The notes under the pieces: generated by a model
Databases searched by the model: none
What the model saw: the letters and a program-made list of their open reading frames with translations, nothing else
What the model was told of the DNA's origin: nothing
Assembly (NCBI GenBank): GCA_019448385.1
Contig: JAGTXO010000020.1
Coordinates: 186,001 to 250,000 of the forward strand
DNA: 64,000 nucleotides
Direction: 5' to 3'
Origin: Diacronema lutheri
Taxonomy: Eukaryota > Haptophyta > Pavlovophyceae > Pavlovales > Pavlovaceae
In this document: positions 1-11,574 of the stretch, piece by piece
How positions within the stretch are numbered: position 1 is the first letter of the stretch
How the letters are laid out: every line of letters begins with the position of its first letter
Program-made: the position numbers and the translations under genes

Positions 1-293
1 CGCCCCGCGTGCACAGCAGCAGTTGGCCGCGCTCGTCGCCCAGCTCCTGCTCGACGGCGGCCTCGAGCGCGTCGTCCGTCAAATCGCCGTGCTCCGTCGA
101 GGCGAGCGCGCGCGCAGCCGCGAGCGCCAGCTCGCCTGCGCCCGCGCGCCGCCGGCGGCGCGCACCGGCGGGCGCGTGCGGCGCCGACGCGTGTGACGAC
201 GCCGCCGCGTCCGCGCGCGCACACGCGGCGCGCAACGCCTCACGCGCCGAGGCGGCCGCGCGCGCCCTGGGCGCGAGCTTCAAGAACGTGCGC

Positions 294-361
<68 letters not shown>

Positions 362-3300
362 GGCCGGCGGCGGCGGTGGCGGCGGTGGCGGCGCGGCCAC
401 GGCGGCGGCAGCAGCGGCGGCGGCGGCGGTGGCGGCGGCGGCGGCGCCCAGCGCGGGCGGCGGCGGCGTGGCGGCGGCGGTGGCGGCGGCGGTGACGCCA
501 GCGGCGGCCTTGGCGCCGCGCGTCTGCGGCGGCGTTTCGGCGCGATCGGGGCTGCCCCCGCCACGCACCGCGCTCGTGACCGCGCAGACGCCGCCCGGCG
601 CACGATCGCTGGCCGCGCCGGTCAGCGCGACGCGGAGGCGCTCGCCGACAGCGTACATGTCCGCCACGCTGAACGTGCGCGGCGCGGACGAGCAGCCCGC
701 CGCGGCGAGCGCGTCGTTGAGCGCGCCCACTATCGCGAGGCCGCACGTCGCGCCACGCTGCGCCGCCTCGTTGAGCAGCAGCGCGCGGCGCACGCGCGAA
801 ATGTCGAGACCCGCCGCGTGCAGCGTGGCAGTTATCGCCTTGGCGAGCATGAGCGCCTGCCTGCAGGGCGACGCGAGCGTGTCGACGAGCACCGCGTCGT
901 AGCGATGCTCGCCCGCGCGCGCGACGCGCACAAGGCGCAACGCGGTGAAATGGCCGGAGGCGAGCTGCGCGCCGTCGTCACCGCCCGCGCCGCCGCGCTC
1001 GTCCGACGGGCTCCACACGCCGATGACAGCCTGCGTTGTCGCCTCGCTGCGCAGGCGGTGCAGCAGCGCGGCGCGCTCGGCGTCGTCCTGAAACACCGCG
1101 GGTTGCGCGGCGAGCGGCACGTGGCAGACATGCCCGCCGCCGGCCTGCCCGTGCACGCGCAGCACGACCTCGCAGCACGCGTCGACGGTTGAGGCGAGCA
1201 TGTCGCCGCTGGCGATGCGCTCCACCTCTGCCTGCGGGAGGCCGGCGCTCGCAGCGGCGGCGGCCAGCCGGCGCGCAGCCGCGTCGCCCGCCCACGCAAG
1301 CAGCGCCGAGTTGGCGGGTTGGAGGGGAAGCTCAAGGGCGGCTGGTTCGGTGGCGGTAGCCTCGTTGGCAACGGGCACGTTGGCGGTGCGCGCGTTGGCG
1401 GCGGGCGCGGCGGCGATGGCTGGTGGGGCGGAAGACGCGCCCGCGGCGGCAGGCGCGGACGCGGCAGCGGCAGCGGCTAGTGGGGCGGGGAAAACGCCGT
1501 CGGTGGCAGGCGCGGAGGCGAATGCAGGAGCAACTAGTGGGGCGGGAAAATCGGCGGCAGGCGCGAAGGCGGATGCAGCAGCGGCTAGTGCGGCGGGGAA
1601 AACACCGTCGGCGGCAGGCGCGAAGGCGGATGCAGGAGCGCCCAGCGGGGCGCAGAAAACACCGTCGGCGGCAGGCGCGAAGGCGACAGCAGCAGCGGCC
1701 AGTGGAGCGGAGGCGCAGGGCCACGCGCGCGCCAGCCGTGCAAGCCCAAGCCGCGCGCGAGCGACGCACGCGCCGATGGCCGAGGCGGCGGCGCAGGCCA
1801 CGACGTGGCCTGGCACCGGTGTGGCCAGCCGCTCGCGGGTGTGCACGTCGAGCCGCGCCCCACGCCAAGAGCGGCGGCGCGCTGAACGGAGGCGCGCGAC
1901 CCCGATCGATCCGCCCGCGCACGCGCGCGCCGGCTCAGTGTGGCCAACGCGCGCCGCTATGCAAGGCGCGCGCGCGATAACGGCGGCTGTCGGCCGTGGC
2001 GTGCGCGTGGCGGCGCCGCGGCGACGGGCGCGGCACACGAGCCGCTCGGGCGCGCCGCCGCCGCGCGGCACGATGTCGAGCAGCACGGTCACGCCGCGCG
2101 CGCGCGCGACCGCCGTGCACGCGAGCCGCACGGGCAGCGGCGGCCCGTCCGGGCGCGCGAGCGCCGCCACCTCGGCGTCGGTGAGGCTGTGCAGCTCGCG
2201 GCGCGCGCGCGCGAACGCGGCGATGTCCGCGCGCAGCTCCGCGTCCGTGCCGAGCGCGGCACGCGCGTGCACGGGGAGCGACGCGCGCAGCGCGTGGAGC
2301 ACGCCGCCGCGCGCGCCGCGCGGCGCCGGCGCGCGCTCGCGCTCAGCGCGCGCGGCGCGCGTGAGCTCGCGCACCGCGCGCGCGAGATTGCGCCGCGCGG
2401 CCGCGACGGGAGGGCTAGGTGCGCGCGCGCGCCGGTTGTAGCGCGGCCGCGCCGAGTCGAGGGGCGGCGGACGCGGTGCGTACGCCGCGGCGCGGCCCGC
2501 GCGCCAAAAGGCCGGCGGCGGGCGCAGCTCCGTCGCGTCGACCGCGGCCGCGAGCGCGCCGAGCGCGGCGTCGCTGTCGCCCGCCGCGTCGGCCGCGTCG
2601 ACGAGCACGAAGAGCGCGCCGAGCGCGCGCGACGCGGCCGCCTGCGCGGCGGTGGGGCGGGCGCAGGCAGCGACGCATGCGGCCGCCATGCCGCGCGCCG
2701 CGGCGAACGCCGGTGACGTGACGGCCGCGCCGATGGCAACGGCGGCGGCGGCGACGGTGGAGGCGGCAGCGCCGGCGATGGAGGTGGCAGCGGCGGCGGC
2801 GCTTGCCATCGCGCGGCGCGCGAGACGCGAGGCGCCACCGACCGCCGCCGCCGCAGCGCGCGCTGCGCGCGCGCCGGTGGCGCGCATCGTCGCCGCGCCA
2901 GGCGCCGCCGCGCCGACGCCGCCGGCGCCCGCGCCGTCGCCGCTCTCGGCCGTGCAGGGCTCCGATGGCGAACCCGGCGTGCGCTGGCGCGTGATGCGCG
3001 CGCCGAGGCGCGCGCTCCGCGCCGCGCGGCCGGCGACGTCGAGGAAGCGCCGTGCGCGCGCCGCGCGCAGGCCACGCGCGCGCGGCGGCGCACCGACAGG
3101 CGCCGAGCGCCGCGGCGCGCACGCCGGCGCGTCGCTGTCGGGTTGCGCAGCGCGCGCGCGGGAACTCGGCGCGGCGTGTGCGGGCGGCGGGCGCGCGCCC
3201 GCGCGGCGCAGAGGCGCGAGGCGCCGGCCGCAGACGAGGCGTGTGCGCAACCAGGACGGCGAGGGCCGCAGGGCGCCGTCGACGTCGCGCATCGGCGGGC

Positions 3301-6300
3301 CGCGAGCCCGCCGCGCAGCCGTGCGGCGCGCGCGAGGCGCTCGGCGGCGCGCGCGCCGCACGGCGCGCGCGGCGGCGCGCACGCCAGCGACGGCTGCGGC
3401 CACGCCGCGCGCCAACACGGCCGCGGCGTGCGCCATCGCACCGAGCACGGCGCGTGGCGCGCCGAGCAAGCGCAGCAAGCGCGACGCCGTCGCGCGCGCC
3501 GGCGCACCGTGTGCAGGGGCCTCGCCAGCGCCAGCACCGACGCCGCCATCGCCGCAGCCGCAGGTGGCGTCGCCGCCGCCGCAGGCGTCGCGACGGACGC
3601 CGCCGCCGCCGAAACAACCGCCGCACACGTCGCCGCCGACGTTGCCACCCCAGCCGCCGTTGCGTGCGCAGGTGGCTGCGGCGCGTGCGTGCGGGAGGCG
3701 TGCCGTGCGGCGCGCATCACACGGGCTGCGCGACGCGAGCGACGCCGCCGGGGTCCCCGCTGCGCCAGGCGCGCCGTGCGCGCCAGCCTCGCCGGCCTCG
3801 CCGGCGCGCGGTCGCGCGCTCGCCTCGACGTGGCCGCCTCCGCCGCCATCGCCGCCGTCGAACCGGGCGGCGGAGGGCTGCCGCTCGAACCGCTCGTCGG
3901 CGTCGGCCGCCACCGCCGCCTCGCGCTCCGCCGCCGCGGCGGCCGCACGGCGCGCGTGGCGGAGCGCGCGGCCGCCGTCCGCTGAGCGGCGTGGCGGCGC
4001 GGGCGCGGGCTTCGGCGCGCGCGGCCCCTCGGCGCGCTCGCGGAGCACGGCGAGCGGCGTGCCCGTGGCGACGCTCGTGCAGACGCGCCGCAAGGCGGCG
4101 CTTACGCACGCGTGGACGACGCGCGCCGTCCGCTTGTCGGCGGCGCGCGCGGCGCGGCGCGCGGCCTTGGCGGCGGCCTTTTTGGCGCGCCTCTGCTCCG
4201 CCTGCTCCGACAGCGCGCGCGCCTGGCGCTCGGCTGCGAGCGCGTCCTCGGGCGAAACGGTCGGCCTCGGCGGCCGCGCGCGCGCGCTGCGACGCTGCGC
4301 GCTGCGGCGGTCGGACGGCGGCTGCCGCGGCGGCGAGGACGGCGAGCGCGAGCTCGGCGTGGGCGACCAATCGCCGCTGACGGTTGCGAGCGGCGCAAAC
4401 GGGTTGTCGTCCCCGCGACCCGCGGCGTGCGACAGTGCACGCGGCGTCGGGCGCCGGCCGACCGCTGGCGGGCCCCACTCGGACGGCGGCTCCGAGGGCG
4501 AGCGCGCCGTCGGCGCCGCGCGTTGCGCGGCCGGCGGCGCCTCCCGGTCCAGCGCCGCCTGCTCTCTCGCCGCGGCCTGCTCGTCACCCTCCGGCACGCC
4601 ACGCGGCGCGAGCACCGCGGTGGCGCAGCGCGTCGCGTTGAGCAACGCCGCCTCCATCTGCCGCACGCTGGCCTTGGCGCACGCCACACCCTGTCTCGCC
4701 CGGCGCAGCGCCTCGTGCGCGCGGCGCACATCCGCGTCGGCATCTTCGCGCATGCCAAAGTGCGCCTGTTGCAGCCGCAGGTCCGCAGGGCGCCCCTGCG
4801 CGCGAGGGGCACGGGCGCGGCGGCGCGCAGGTGACGGAGCTGGCGCGCCGTTCTGCGCTGCGCGCACGCCAATCGACGGGCGCGCGCGCGGCGGGGCGCG
4901 CGCGCGCGCGCGCGCGCGCGCTGCCTACCCAGCCGCCGGCCGGCTCGCGCGAGCGCGCCAGCTGCTCCGCCGCCTCGGCGTCGAGCACGCGCTGCTGCGC
5001 CTCCTCCTCGCCCAGTGCAGCGAGGTGCAGCCGGCGGGCTGCCTTGCGGCAGTTGCCCTCCGCCTTGCCCACGGCCTTGCGCGCCGCGTCGACGGGGTCG
5101 TCGTTGGCTCTGGCGCGCCTGCGCTTGCCCTTGTCGGCGGGCGGCGGCTTGGCGCGCTGCAGCGTGCCGAGCGCGTCGTCGGCTCCGCGCGCGGCCGCCC
5201 GCGGGCGGCGGGCCCCAAAAAGCGCACCGGTCGCCGTGCGCGCCGCGCAAGCAACGACCAGCGCTGACATGCCGGCGAAGACCGCACCGCCCAGCGCCAC
5301 GGTTGCCACGATGCGCAGCGTCCCGTGCGCAAGCTGCGCTGCCTCCGCCGCTTTGGCGGCCTCGCGCGCGCGCGCATCGGCGGCTCTCATCTCGTGCAGC
5401 AGCCCGGCCGCGCCGCTCGCGCCGTCGCGGCCGCGCGCGAGCTCGCACAGCACCGCCGCCGCGCGCCGCGTGGGCTCGCGCGCGAGCAGCTGCGCGCCGC
5501 CGTCGGGGCGCAGCTTCTCAACGAACTCGACAAACGTCGCGTCGCGCCAGAGGGACATGCGGAAGGCCCTGTGCACCGCCCCCTCCTGCTCGCGCATCCG
5601 CCGTGCCGCCCGCCTGCCGTCGCGCGCGTGCGCGTGCGCGGCCGCGTCGAATCCCGCGACGCCGCGCTGCGCGTCGCGCGCGGCCGACGACGGCGCCGCC
5701 GCGCTGCCCGCCAAGGGCGCCGCAGCGGCGACGCGCGCGTGCGGAGCGACGGGATCGCCGGCGGCCGGCGGCTCGGCGCGCTGCGGCGTGCCGTTTGCTC
5801 CGCGCGCGGCCGTCCCGGGGGAGATGGCCGCGATGGCGCCGCCAGCCGCGCCGCGCGCCAGCCACGCGCATAGGCTGCCGACGAGCTCGCCGAGACCCCC
5901 GACGGTCGCCGCGGCGGCGAGTGCGCCGGGCTTGCCGGCCGACAGCGGCTCGCGAGCGTCGTCGTCGCAGCCGCCGGCACCCGTCTTGGCGAGTGCGTCG
6001 CGCTCGCCCTCGACGCCCGCCACGACCGCCGCCCCTCCGTCGTCCGCCGCGCCGGCCGCGCGCGCGGCCGGGCGCAGAGGAGGCGTGCCGGTGCAGCCGT
6101 CGCCGCTCGTCTTCGCCGTTTCCTCCACTTTGGTCACTTCGTCGCCACCTGCGCCATCTCCGACGCCGGGGCCCTTGGTCACGCTTGCCGCCATGCGCGC
6201 CGTGCCCGCCGGCCAGCCCGCCGACTGCTCGAGCGCGGCGGCGAGCGGCGCGACGCGCGTCGACTCGGGCGCGCTCTCGTCATCGGGCTCGAGCGCGTTG

Positions 6301-8603
6301 TGCAGGCGCGCGAGCGCGCGCTCGACGGCCGCGGCGCCACTGCCGGGGGCGCGGCTCGCCGCGCGCACCGCGCGCCGCCAGGCCGGCGCGAACATGAGCG
6401 CCGGCTCGAGCGCCGCAAGCGCGCGCGCCTCGCGCGCGTCGCTCGCGCCGAGGCGCGGCGGCACGCGCGCGGCTCCGCGCGGCGCGGTGCCTCGGAAGCG
6501 TGGGCTCAGCGTGTAGGCGAGGTGCTGCGGCACGCCGCGCGCCTCCGCGCGCGCGCGTCCGTCCTCGACCTCGCGCCGCGCCTTCGCGATCGCCGGCGTG
6601 GCGCGCGCGAGCCAGTCGGGGTCGGCGGGCAGGTGGATCACGACGAGAATCGGCGCCCAGTCCAGCCGCGGGTTCTTGTGACGGTCGGGCACGACCCACA
6701 CGAGCAGCACCGTGCCCTCCGCGCCGCACGCCGCCTCGTAGATCCTGGGCTGCGAGCGCCAATCGGGCCTGACGCGCAGCGCCCGCGCGTGGTCGATGGC
6801 GGCGGCGCGGTCGCCATTGAAGTGAACCGTCGTCACCTCGCCGATGACGGACCGGCCGGACCGCCAGCAGAACACCGCGTCCGCCGACCCGCCGGCGATG
6901 GCCGCGAGCGATTCGGGCGCGGCGAGCCGCGGCAAGCCCTCGAAGGCGGCAAAGTCCTCGTGCGCATTGTACACGCCGCCCCAGCCGTCGTGCGCGTACG
7001 CGCGCGCGGCCGCTCGTACCGCGCGCGGCTGGTTCTCCACGCCCGACGTCATGTGCCATGTCGTCCCCGCGAAGCCGGGCTCGCCCAGCTCGGCCCGCAC
7101 GACGGTACCGTACCCCGCGCCCTGCGTCGGGGCGGCGAGGTGGTGCATGCCCGCGCCGGTCACGCCCTCCGTGCGCTGCCGCGTGACGATCGTGCCCGTC
7201 GCGTGCGCGAAAAGCGTGTCGACCACGGCGGGCGCGCGCCCGCTGTTCGCCCGTAGCCGCGCCCTGCCCGCTTTTAGCTGCTCGGGGTCCGTGGCGTCGT
7301 ACACGCGCGCGTCCGCGTCGCCCTCATCAGGCGCAGTGTAGACGCAGCGGCGTTCGAGCGGCGCCGAGCCACCGCCGTCCGCCGCCGCCGGCGAGGTTGG
7401 CGCCGCGCCCGCCGCCACCGCGCTCGTCGCCGCCGTGCCCGTCGCCACCGCCGCAGCCGCCGCGCCCGCGGGGTCGTCGTCCCCGTCCTCCGCGCCCTCC
7501 CCGTCGTCAGCGGTGGTGGCGTCGCCATCGTCCCCGTCGCCCTCGCCCCCGCCGAGGCTGCTGAATGGTCGGGGCCCCCACGCCGAGGCGGCGCGCCGCT
7601 GCGGCGCACGCGGCGGTGGCGCTCGCGACGGCGGCCTTGGCGCCGCCGCGCCGCGCGGCCTGGCCGCCGTCGACAGCGCGCGGCCTGCAGCGCCCGTGAG
7701 CGCGTCGAGCGCGGCCGTGCGTGCGATGCGGTCGTCGGGCGCGCGCAGCGCCGCCTCGACGGCCTGCAGCAGCCCGTCGGGCGCGGATCCGCCGACACTG
7801 GCATCGCACGCCTCGGCGAGCCGCGCGGCCTCGGCGAGCCGCGCGGCCTCGCGGGTGAACGGGCCGAAGCGCCTGGCGCGGTCGCCGAGCAGAGCGCCGA
7901 TGGCGGCGCGGAGCGTGCGCGCGCGGGTCTCCTCGTACGCGGCCGTCGTGAGGCGCGCGAGGCGCGCGTCCAAAGCCTTCTTGATGTCGACAAGGACACT
8001 CGCGCGGCGGCCGTAGAGCGTCGATGCGCTCGCCACGACCTCGGCCGCGACTGTTGCCGCGGCGAAGCAACACGCGGCCCCACTCTGCGGGGGCGCCTTG
8101 AAGGCATCGATGGGCGGCGCTGTTCTGCCGATGCGCTGCGCAAGCTTCTTGATGAGCACGCCGGCCGCCGTGGCGTACGCCGATTCGCCGTTGCCCAAGG
8201 TGCGCGAATCGGCGAGCAGGGCGAGCGCGGCGCCGGGCGGCGCGCCGCGCTGCGCGGGCGGCGCGAGGAGCAGGTACGCCGCCGTCCAGTGCACGAGGCC
8301 GCTGGACGCGCGGAGGCAGAGCGGTAGCACGACCACGAGCACCTGCCCAAACCGGTCCGCATCCGCGCATGCTTTGCGCAGGTTGCGCAGCGCCACCTTG
8401 AGCGCATGCTGCGAGCACCCCGTGTCGCCCACCCTAACCCTGCTCGTGCCGAAATCCGCGTAACGCAGCAGGGCGATGAGGCAAGTGGATGGGACCACGT
8501 GGGGGTGGGTATCTCCCGGCGACAGAATGGTGCTGAGGGCCAGCGAGAAACTGTCCGAGCCGCCCCGCCCGCCGGGCAAAGCGTCCTTCACGGAGTCCTC
8601 CAT
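1..8603 (-). CDS. Giant membrane protein with two Ulp1/adenain-like cysteine protease domains (3' end outside window)
   Basis: The gene starts at ATG 8603 and runs off the left edge. A GT-AG intron (4928-4796; donor GTAGGC, acceptor CGCGCAG) joins two long open frames in phase 0, giving at least 2,820 residues. Near the N-terminus the order His105 (VHW), Asp132 (LADS), Gln173 and Cys178 (PPQSGAACC) fits Ulp1/adenain-type C48 proteases. The same order recurs near the C-terminus: His codon 952-950 (GHFTALRL), Asp 883-881 (LVDTL), Gln 760-758 and Cys 745-743 (QRGATCG). Between them lie an unrecognised conserved-looking block (about 6,500-7,400), a hydrophobic segment (about 5,250-5,330), a charged coiled coil spanning the intron, and Ala/Pro repeats. 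Ulp1-like proteases are common in large transposons and DNA viruses, and the neighbours here are element-like. The protease assignment is motif-based; the overall role is unknown. Confidence 0.6.
295..500. repeat. GCG/GGC trinucleotide repeat (poly-Ala coding)
   Basis: A nearly pure GCG run (295-360) is followed by imperfect GGC/GCG triplets. On the minus strand this encodes poly-alanine with some proline in the frame of the giant protease gene. The long plus-strand frames over it are composition artefacts. Confidence 0.85.
1450..1720 (-). repeat. Tandem repeat of about 57-60 bases inside the giant protease gene
   Basis: Five imperfect units follow one another, each reading on the coding strand as a short Ala/Pro module around FPAPLAAAAAS and preceded by PAADGV. 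The repeat stays in frame, so it looks like a spacer between the body of the protein and the C-terminal protease domain. Confidence 0.8.
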
Positions 8604-10506
8604 CTGCAGACTGTGGGCACGTCAGTGTCCGGATGGCGGCCCGGATGATACTTGGGAGAATTTACATGATGCCCTGGAGAATGCCCCGCTCTCCCACAAC
8701 CAGGACCCGCCAGCGCGCCGAGCCTACTCGTTTGCCCGCGCCGCCTCTCTTTGCGCGCCCGAGCGCGGCCTCCGAGCGCGGCCAACGTCCTCCGGGGGCG
8801 TGCATCGTGGCTGCTCGGAGGGGCTGCGACGCGGCGAAAGCTCGCTGCGCGGCCGCAACGTGAGCGCGCGCGCGCGGCCGCGCGCCGGCCTGCGCTGCTC
8901 TGCACGGCCGCGCGCCGGCCTGCGCAGCCTCGTCGCGCAGCGTGAGCGCGAGCGCGCGCGAGGTGAGCTCGGCGGATGGGTGCGCGGCGGCGTTGGCGGC
9001 GGGTGCGGCGGCAGGCTGGGCGGCGGGTTTGGACGGAGAGTGTCGGGGAAGAACGGGGCGCATCCTGGCTGGGAGTTGGACGGCGCCCACCACGCGCTGG
9101 CGGATCCTGGTTGCCACCACCACCCCCCCCCCCCCCCCGGAGACGAGGACCAGGGGCATGGCCGACTCGCTGCGCCGCACAGCGCGCGGCGCGCGGCATG
9201 CTGCGCGACCTCAAGCACATCCAGCCGCGCTCCGCCCACGCAACGCGCGCAATGCTGCGTTGCACTGCAGGTGTGCACGTGCGGCTCTCACGCGCACTGT
9301 GTTGCACGAACGGCATCACGCCACCGAGCTGCGTCCGGACCACGCGCCGCGCGCAGGCGACCACACAGGGGCGCGCCGCGCCGCGCGTGCGCGCCCTCGC
9401 AACCGTTGCAGCACGCTCTGCCTTGCACTGCGCCGAGCCGCCGCGCGCTGTGCGCGTGCATGCAGGGCGCACGCGTGCGACGAAGCGCGCGCGCGGCGAG
9501 GCGCGCGGGCGGCTCGCTGCGCGGGCGGCAACGCGCCCAGCTGCGCCCAGGCCAGGCGCGCGCCCGCGAGTGCCACCGGGACGCACTGCCCCCACCGGGG
9601 TCGCCGCGCGCTCTGTGTGTGCGCTCGCGCGCTGCGAGCGCGGCGGAACGTTCGTGCATGGCGCGAAGAGCGCGGCACCCGAAGACGGCTGCCCCGAGCC
9701 CGCGCCGGGTGGCAGCGAGCGGCGGCACCTCCTCGGCGAGCCCGCCCCGCGCCTTCCCCTCCACGTGGCGTTTTGAGGCAGACGGACACGCGCCCACACT
9801 GCGACTGGGCACGCTGCTCGAGGCAGACACGCACCCAACGCGCGCGCACCACGCGCCCGCGTCGGCGGGCCGGTGTGAACGAGCGAGAGCTCGGTGTCGC
9901 CAACGGGGGCACGGGCGCGACTTCGGTCCGCCTCTCGACGGACGCAGGCGACGCTGCCGGGAACTTCCCCGACGCCTGCACATCCAGGGCTTCGAGGTAC
10001 AGAGCTGGGCAACAGTGCCGCTCGTCACCGATGAGGCGGCCAAGCTCGCTATCCTTGCTGCCCTCGGCTCCACCAAACAGCCGGGCGACCCAACGGTTCG
10101 TGATCGCCTGGCCGCCAGGTGCGAACCGCGCCCGTGCAAGCGCTTCACCCGCATTCTCCGCCCCGCTGCGGACGTCCGCCTGCCGGCCGCGAACACGGCC
10201 GGTGCGCGTTGCCGCCTGGCCCAACACGAAAACCCGCCCGCCCCCGAGGCCGCAGGTCCTACCTGCCCAAGCGCAGCCCAACGGCACGCAGACAGCCCGC
10301 CTTGGCAACCGACTCGTGCGCGAGCGCTCCGCCCTCCACAAGAGCCTGCCCCACGCCACCGCCGACGCGGAGCCAGCGCAGCCGACGCCCCTCCGCGACG
10401 CTCGCGCCGCAAGGCGCAAGGGCCCCGGCGAGACGGCGTCAACCAAGCCCGCCGCTGGCACAGCGCCGGCACCCGGAGCCCACCCCAAGCCCCCGCGCAC
10501 GCCTCG

Positions 10507-10539
<33 letters not shown>

Positions 10540-10937
10540 ATCGGCGGACCGATTGCGTTTTGGTGCGCCAGGCTCAATGCGCCATCGCAGTGGCGGGCCC
10601 GCAGACGCAGACGCTGACATGCCCAACGCTGGGCACTGAGGCCGCAGGCCGGCCCTCCTGGACCTGGCGGGCGAGCTGCCCGCGCAGCGGCCACGCGAGC
10701 CTCGCACTGACCGTGGCGGTCGCTGCCACCGTGATAGCTGCGGGTGCGGCGGCCTTGGCCCCAACCCCATCATCCGTCTTCATCCCCGCCCTGCTCGCGC
10801 TCGCGGCCTACGTCGGCAATCCCTGCACCGGGATCCGCCCCGCGAAGTCCACACAAGACTTATCCGTGCTGCACGCCAGCCGCGCGCGCCGACGCGCGCC
10901 GCTCCCACACGCTCACCTCCGTTTCCGCGGGCGGCCC

Positions 10938-10971
<34 letters not shown>

Positions 10972-11353
10972 CCCCCCCCCCCCCCCGGCAGGCGGCCATC
11001 GAGCCGCATTAGCACACCCGCCCGGGGCCTCCCGCCGCACCCGCAGCGGCTCGGCGCCTTGAATCCTCCCGTCCCCCGGGGTGAGGCCTTCAACCCGGGC
11101 CCAGCGCGCTCCGACTGCCTCACGCGCGCCAGCGCCAACCTCGGCGGCATGGTAGACCCCGAGCGAAAAGCCGCACTTCTCGCCGTCCTCCTTAGGCGCA
11201 AGTACGTTATCCTGCTCCTACTGCCGACGCGGCTCCCGCGCGCGCGGACTACTACGCCGGGCAGATCGCCGCAGACGCACGTGAGTGCACACGTGCGGAC
11301 AAGGCGCACACGCTCGACGTCCAGTTAGCGCACGTGCACGTGCGCGCCACTGG
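8604..11353. other. Gene-poor, poly-C-rich stretch between the giant protease gene and the USP gene
   Basis: No convincing intact gene on either strand. The long open frames are arginine-, alanine- or proline-rich and look like composition artefacts. It holds poly-C runs at 9123-9138, 10507-10538 and 10940-10986 and the possible LINE remnant described separately. Confidence 0.5.
10744..11328 (+). mobile_element. Possible remnant of a non-LTR (LINE-type) retrotransposon, start of endonuclease region
   Basis: The plus-strand frame contains GEAFNPGP, like the 2A-type NPGP peptides known upstream of some LINE endonucleases. It is followed by ASANLGG, then RKAALLAVLLRRKYVILLL. This has the spacing of the first strand-helix-strand of an APE-type endonuclease (S-N-x-x-G ... 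LLQET), but the catalytic QE pair is not present at the expected place. No reverse transcriptase is visible downstream, where the USP gene begins on the other strand. At most a short 5' fragment survives. Weak assignment; chance resemblance in a proline/alanine-rich frame is possible. Confidence 0.25.
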
Positions 11354-11529
11354 TCACATTTGAGCGTCCGTGCTCGCCCACAGCGTCGCCATCCACAAGA
11401 TGCGCGCTGGAGCCATCCAAGCAGGGCTCTGCCTGCTCGGCTTCCGCAAGGCAATTTGGGCCGCGGACAGCGGACAGCGGACGGCGTGCGCGTGCGAGGT
11501 GCGAAAGGAGGAAGAAGGTAGGGAGAGTT

Positions 11530-11574
<45 letters not shown>

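Noticed and set aside
9-902. Long plus-strand frames over the left edge rich in Ala, Arg and Gly
   Set aside because: They are shadows of the minus-strand protease gene and of GCG repeats; the minus-strand frame has the catalytic motifs and balanced residues.
4880-4920. (CG)n tract as a possible structural element
   Set aside because: It lies inside the short intron of the giant gene and is explained by the general GC bias; nothing links it to a function.
2652-5267. 871-residue plus-strand frame
   Set aside because: Composition is Arg/Ala/Pro-rich with no domain. The minus strand carries a continuous frame with coiled-coil and charged segments joined by a good intron.
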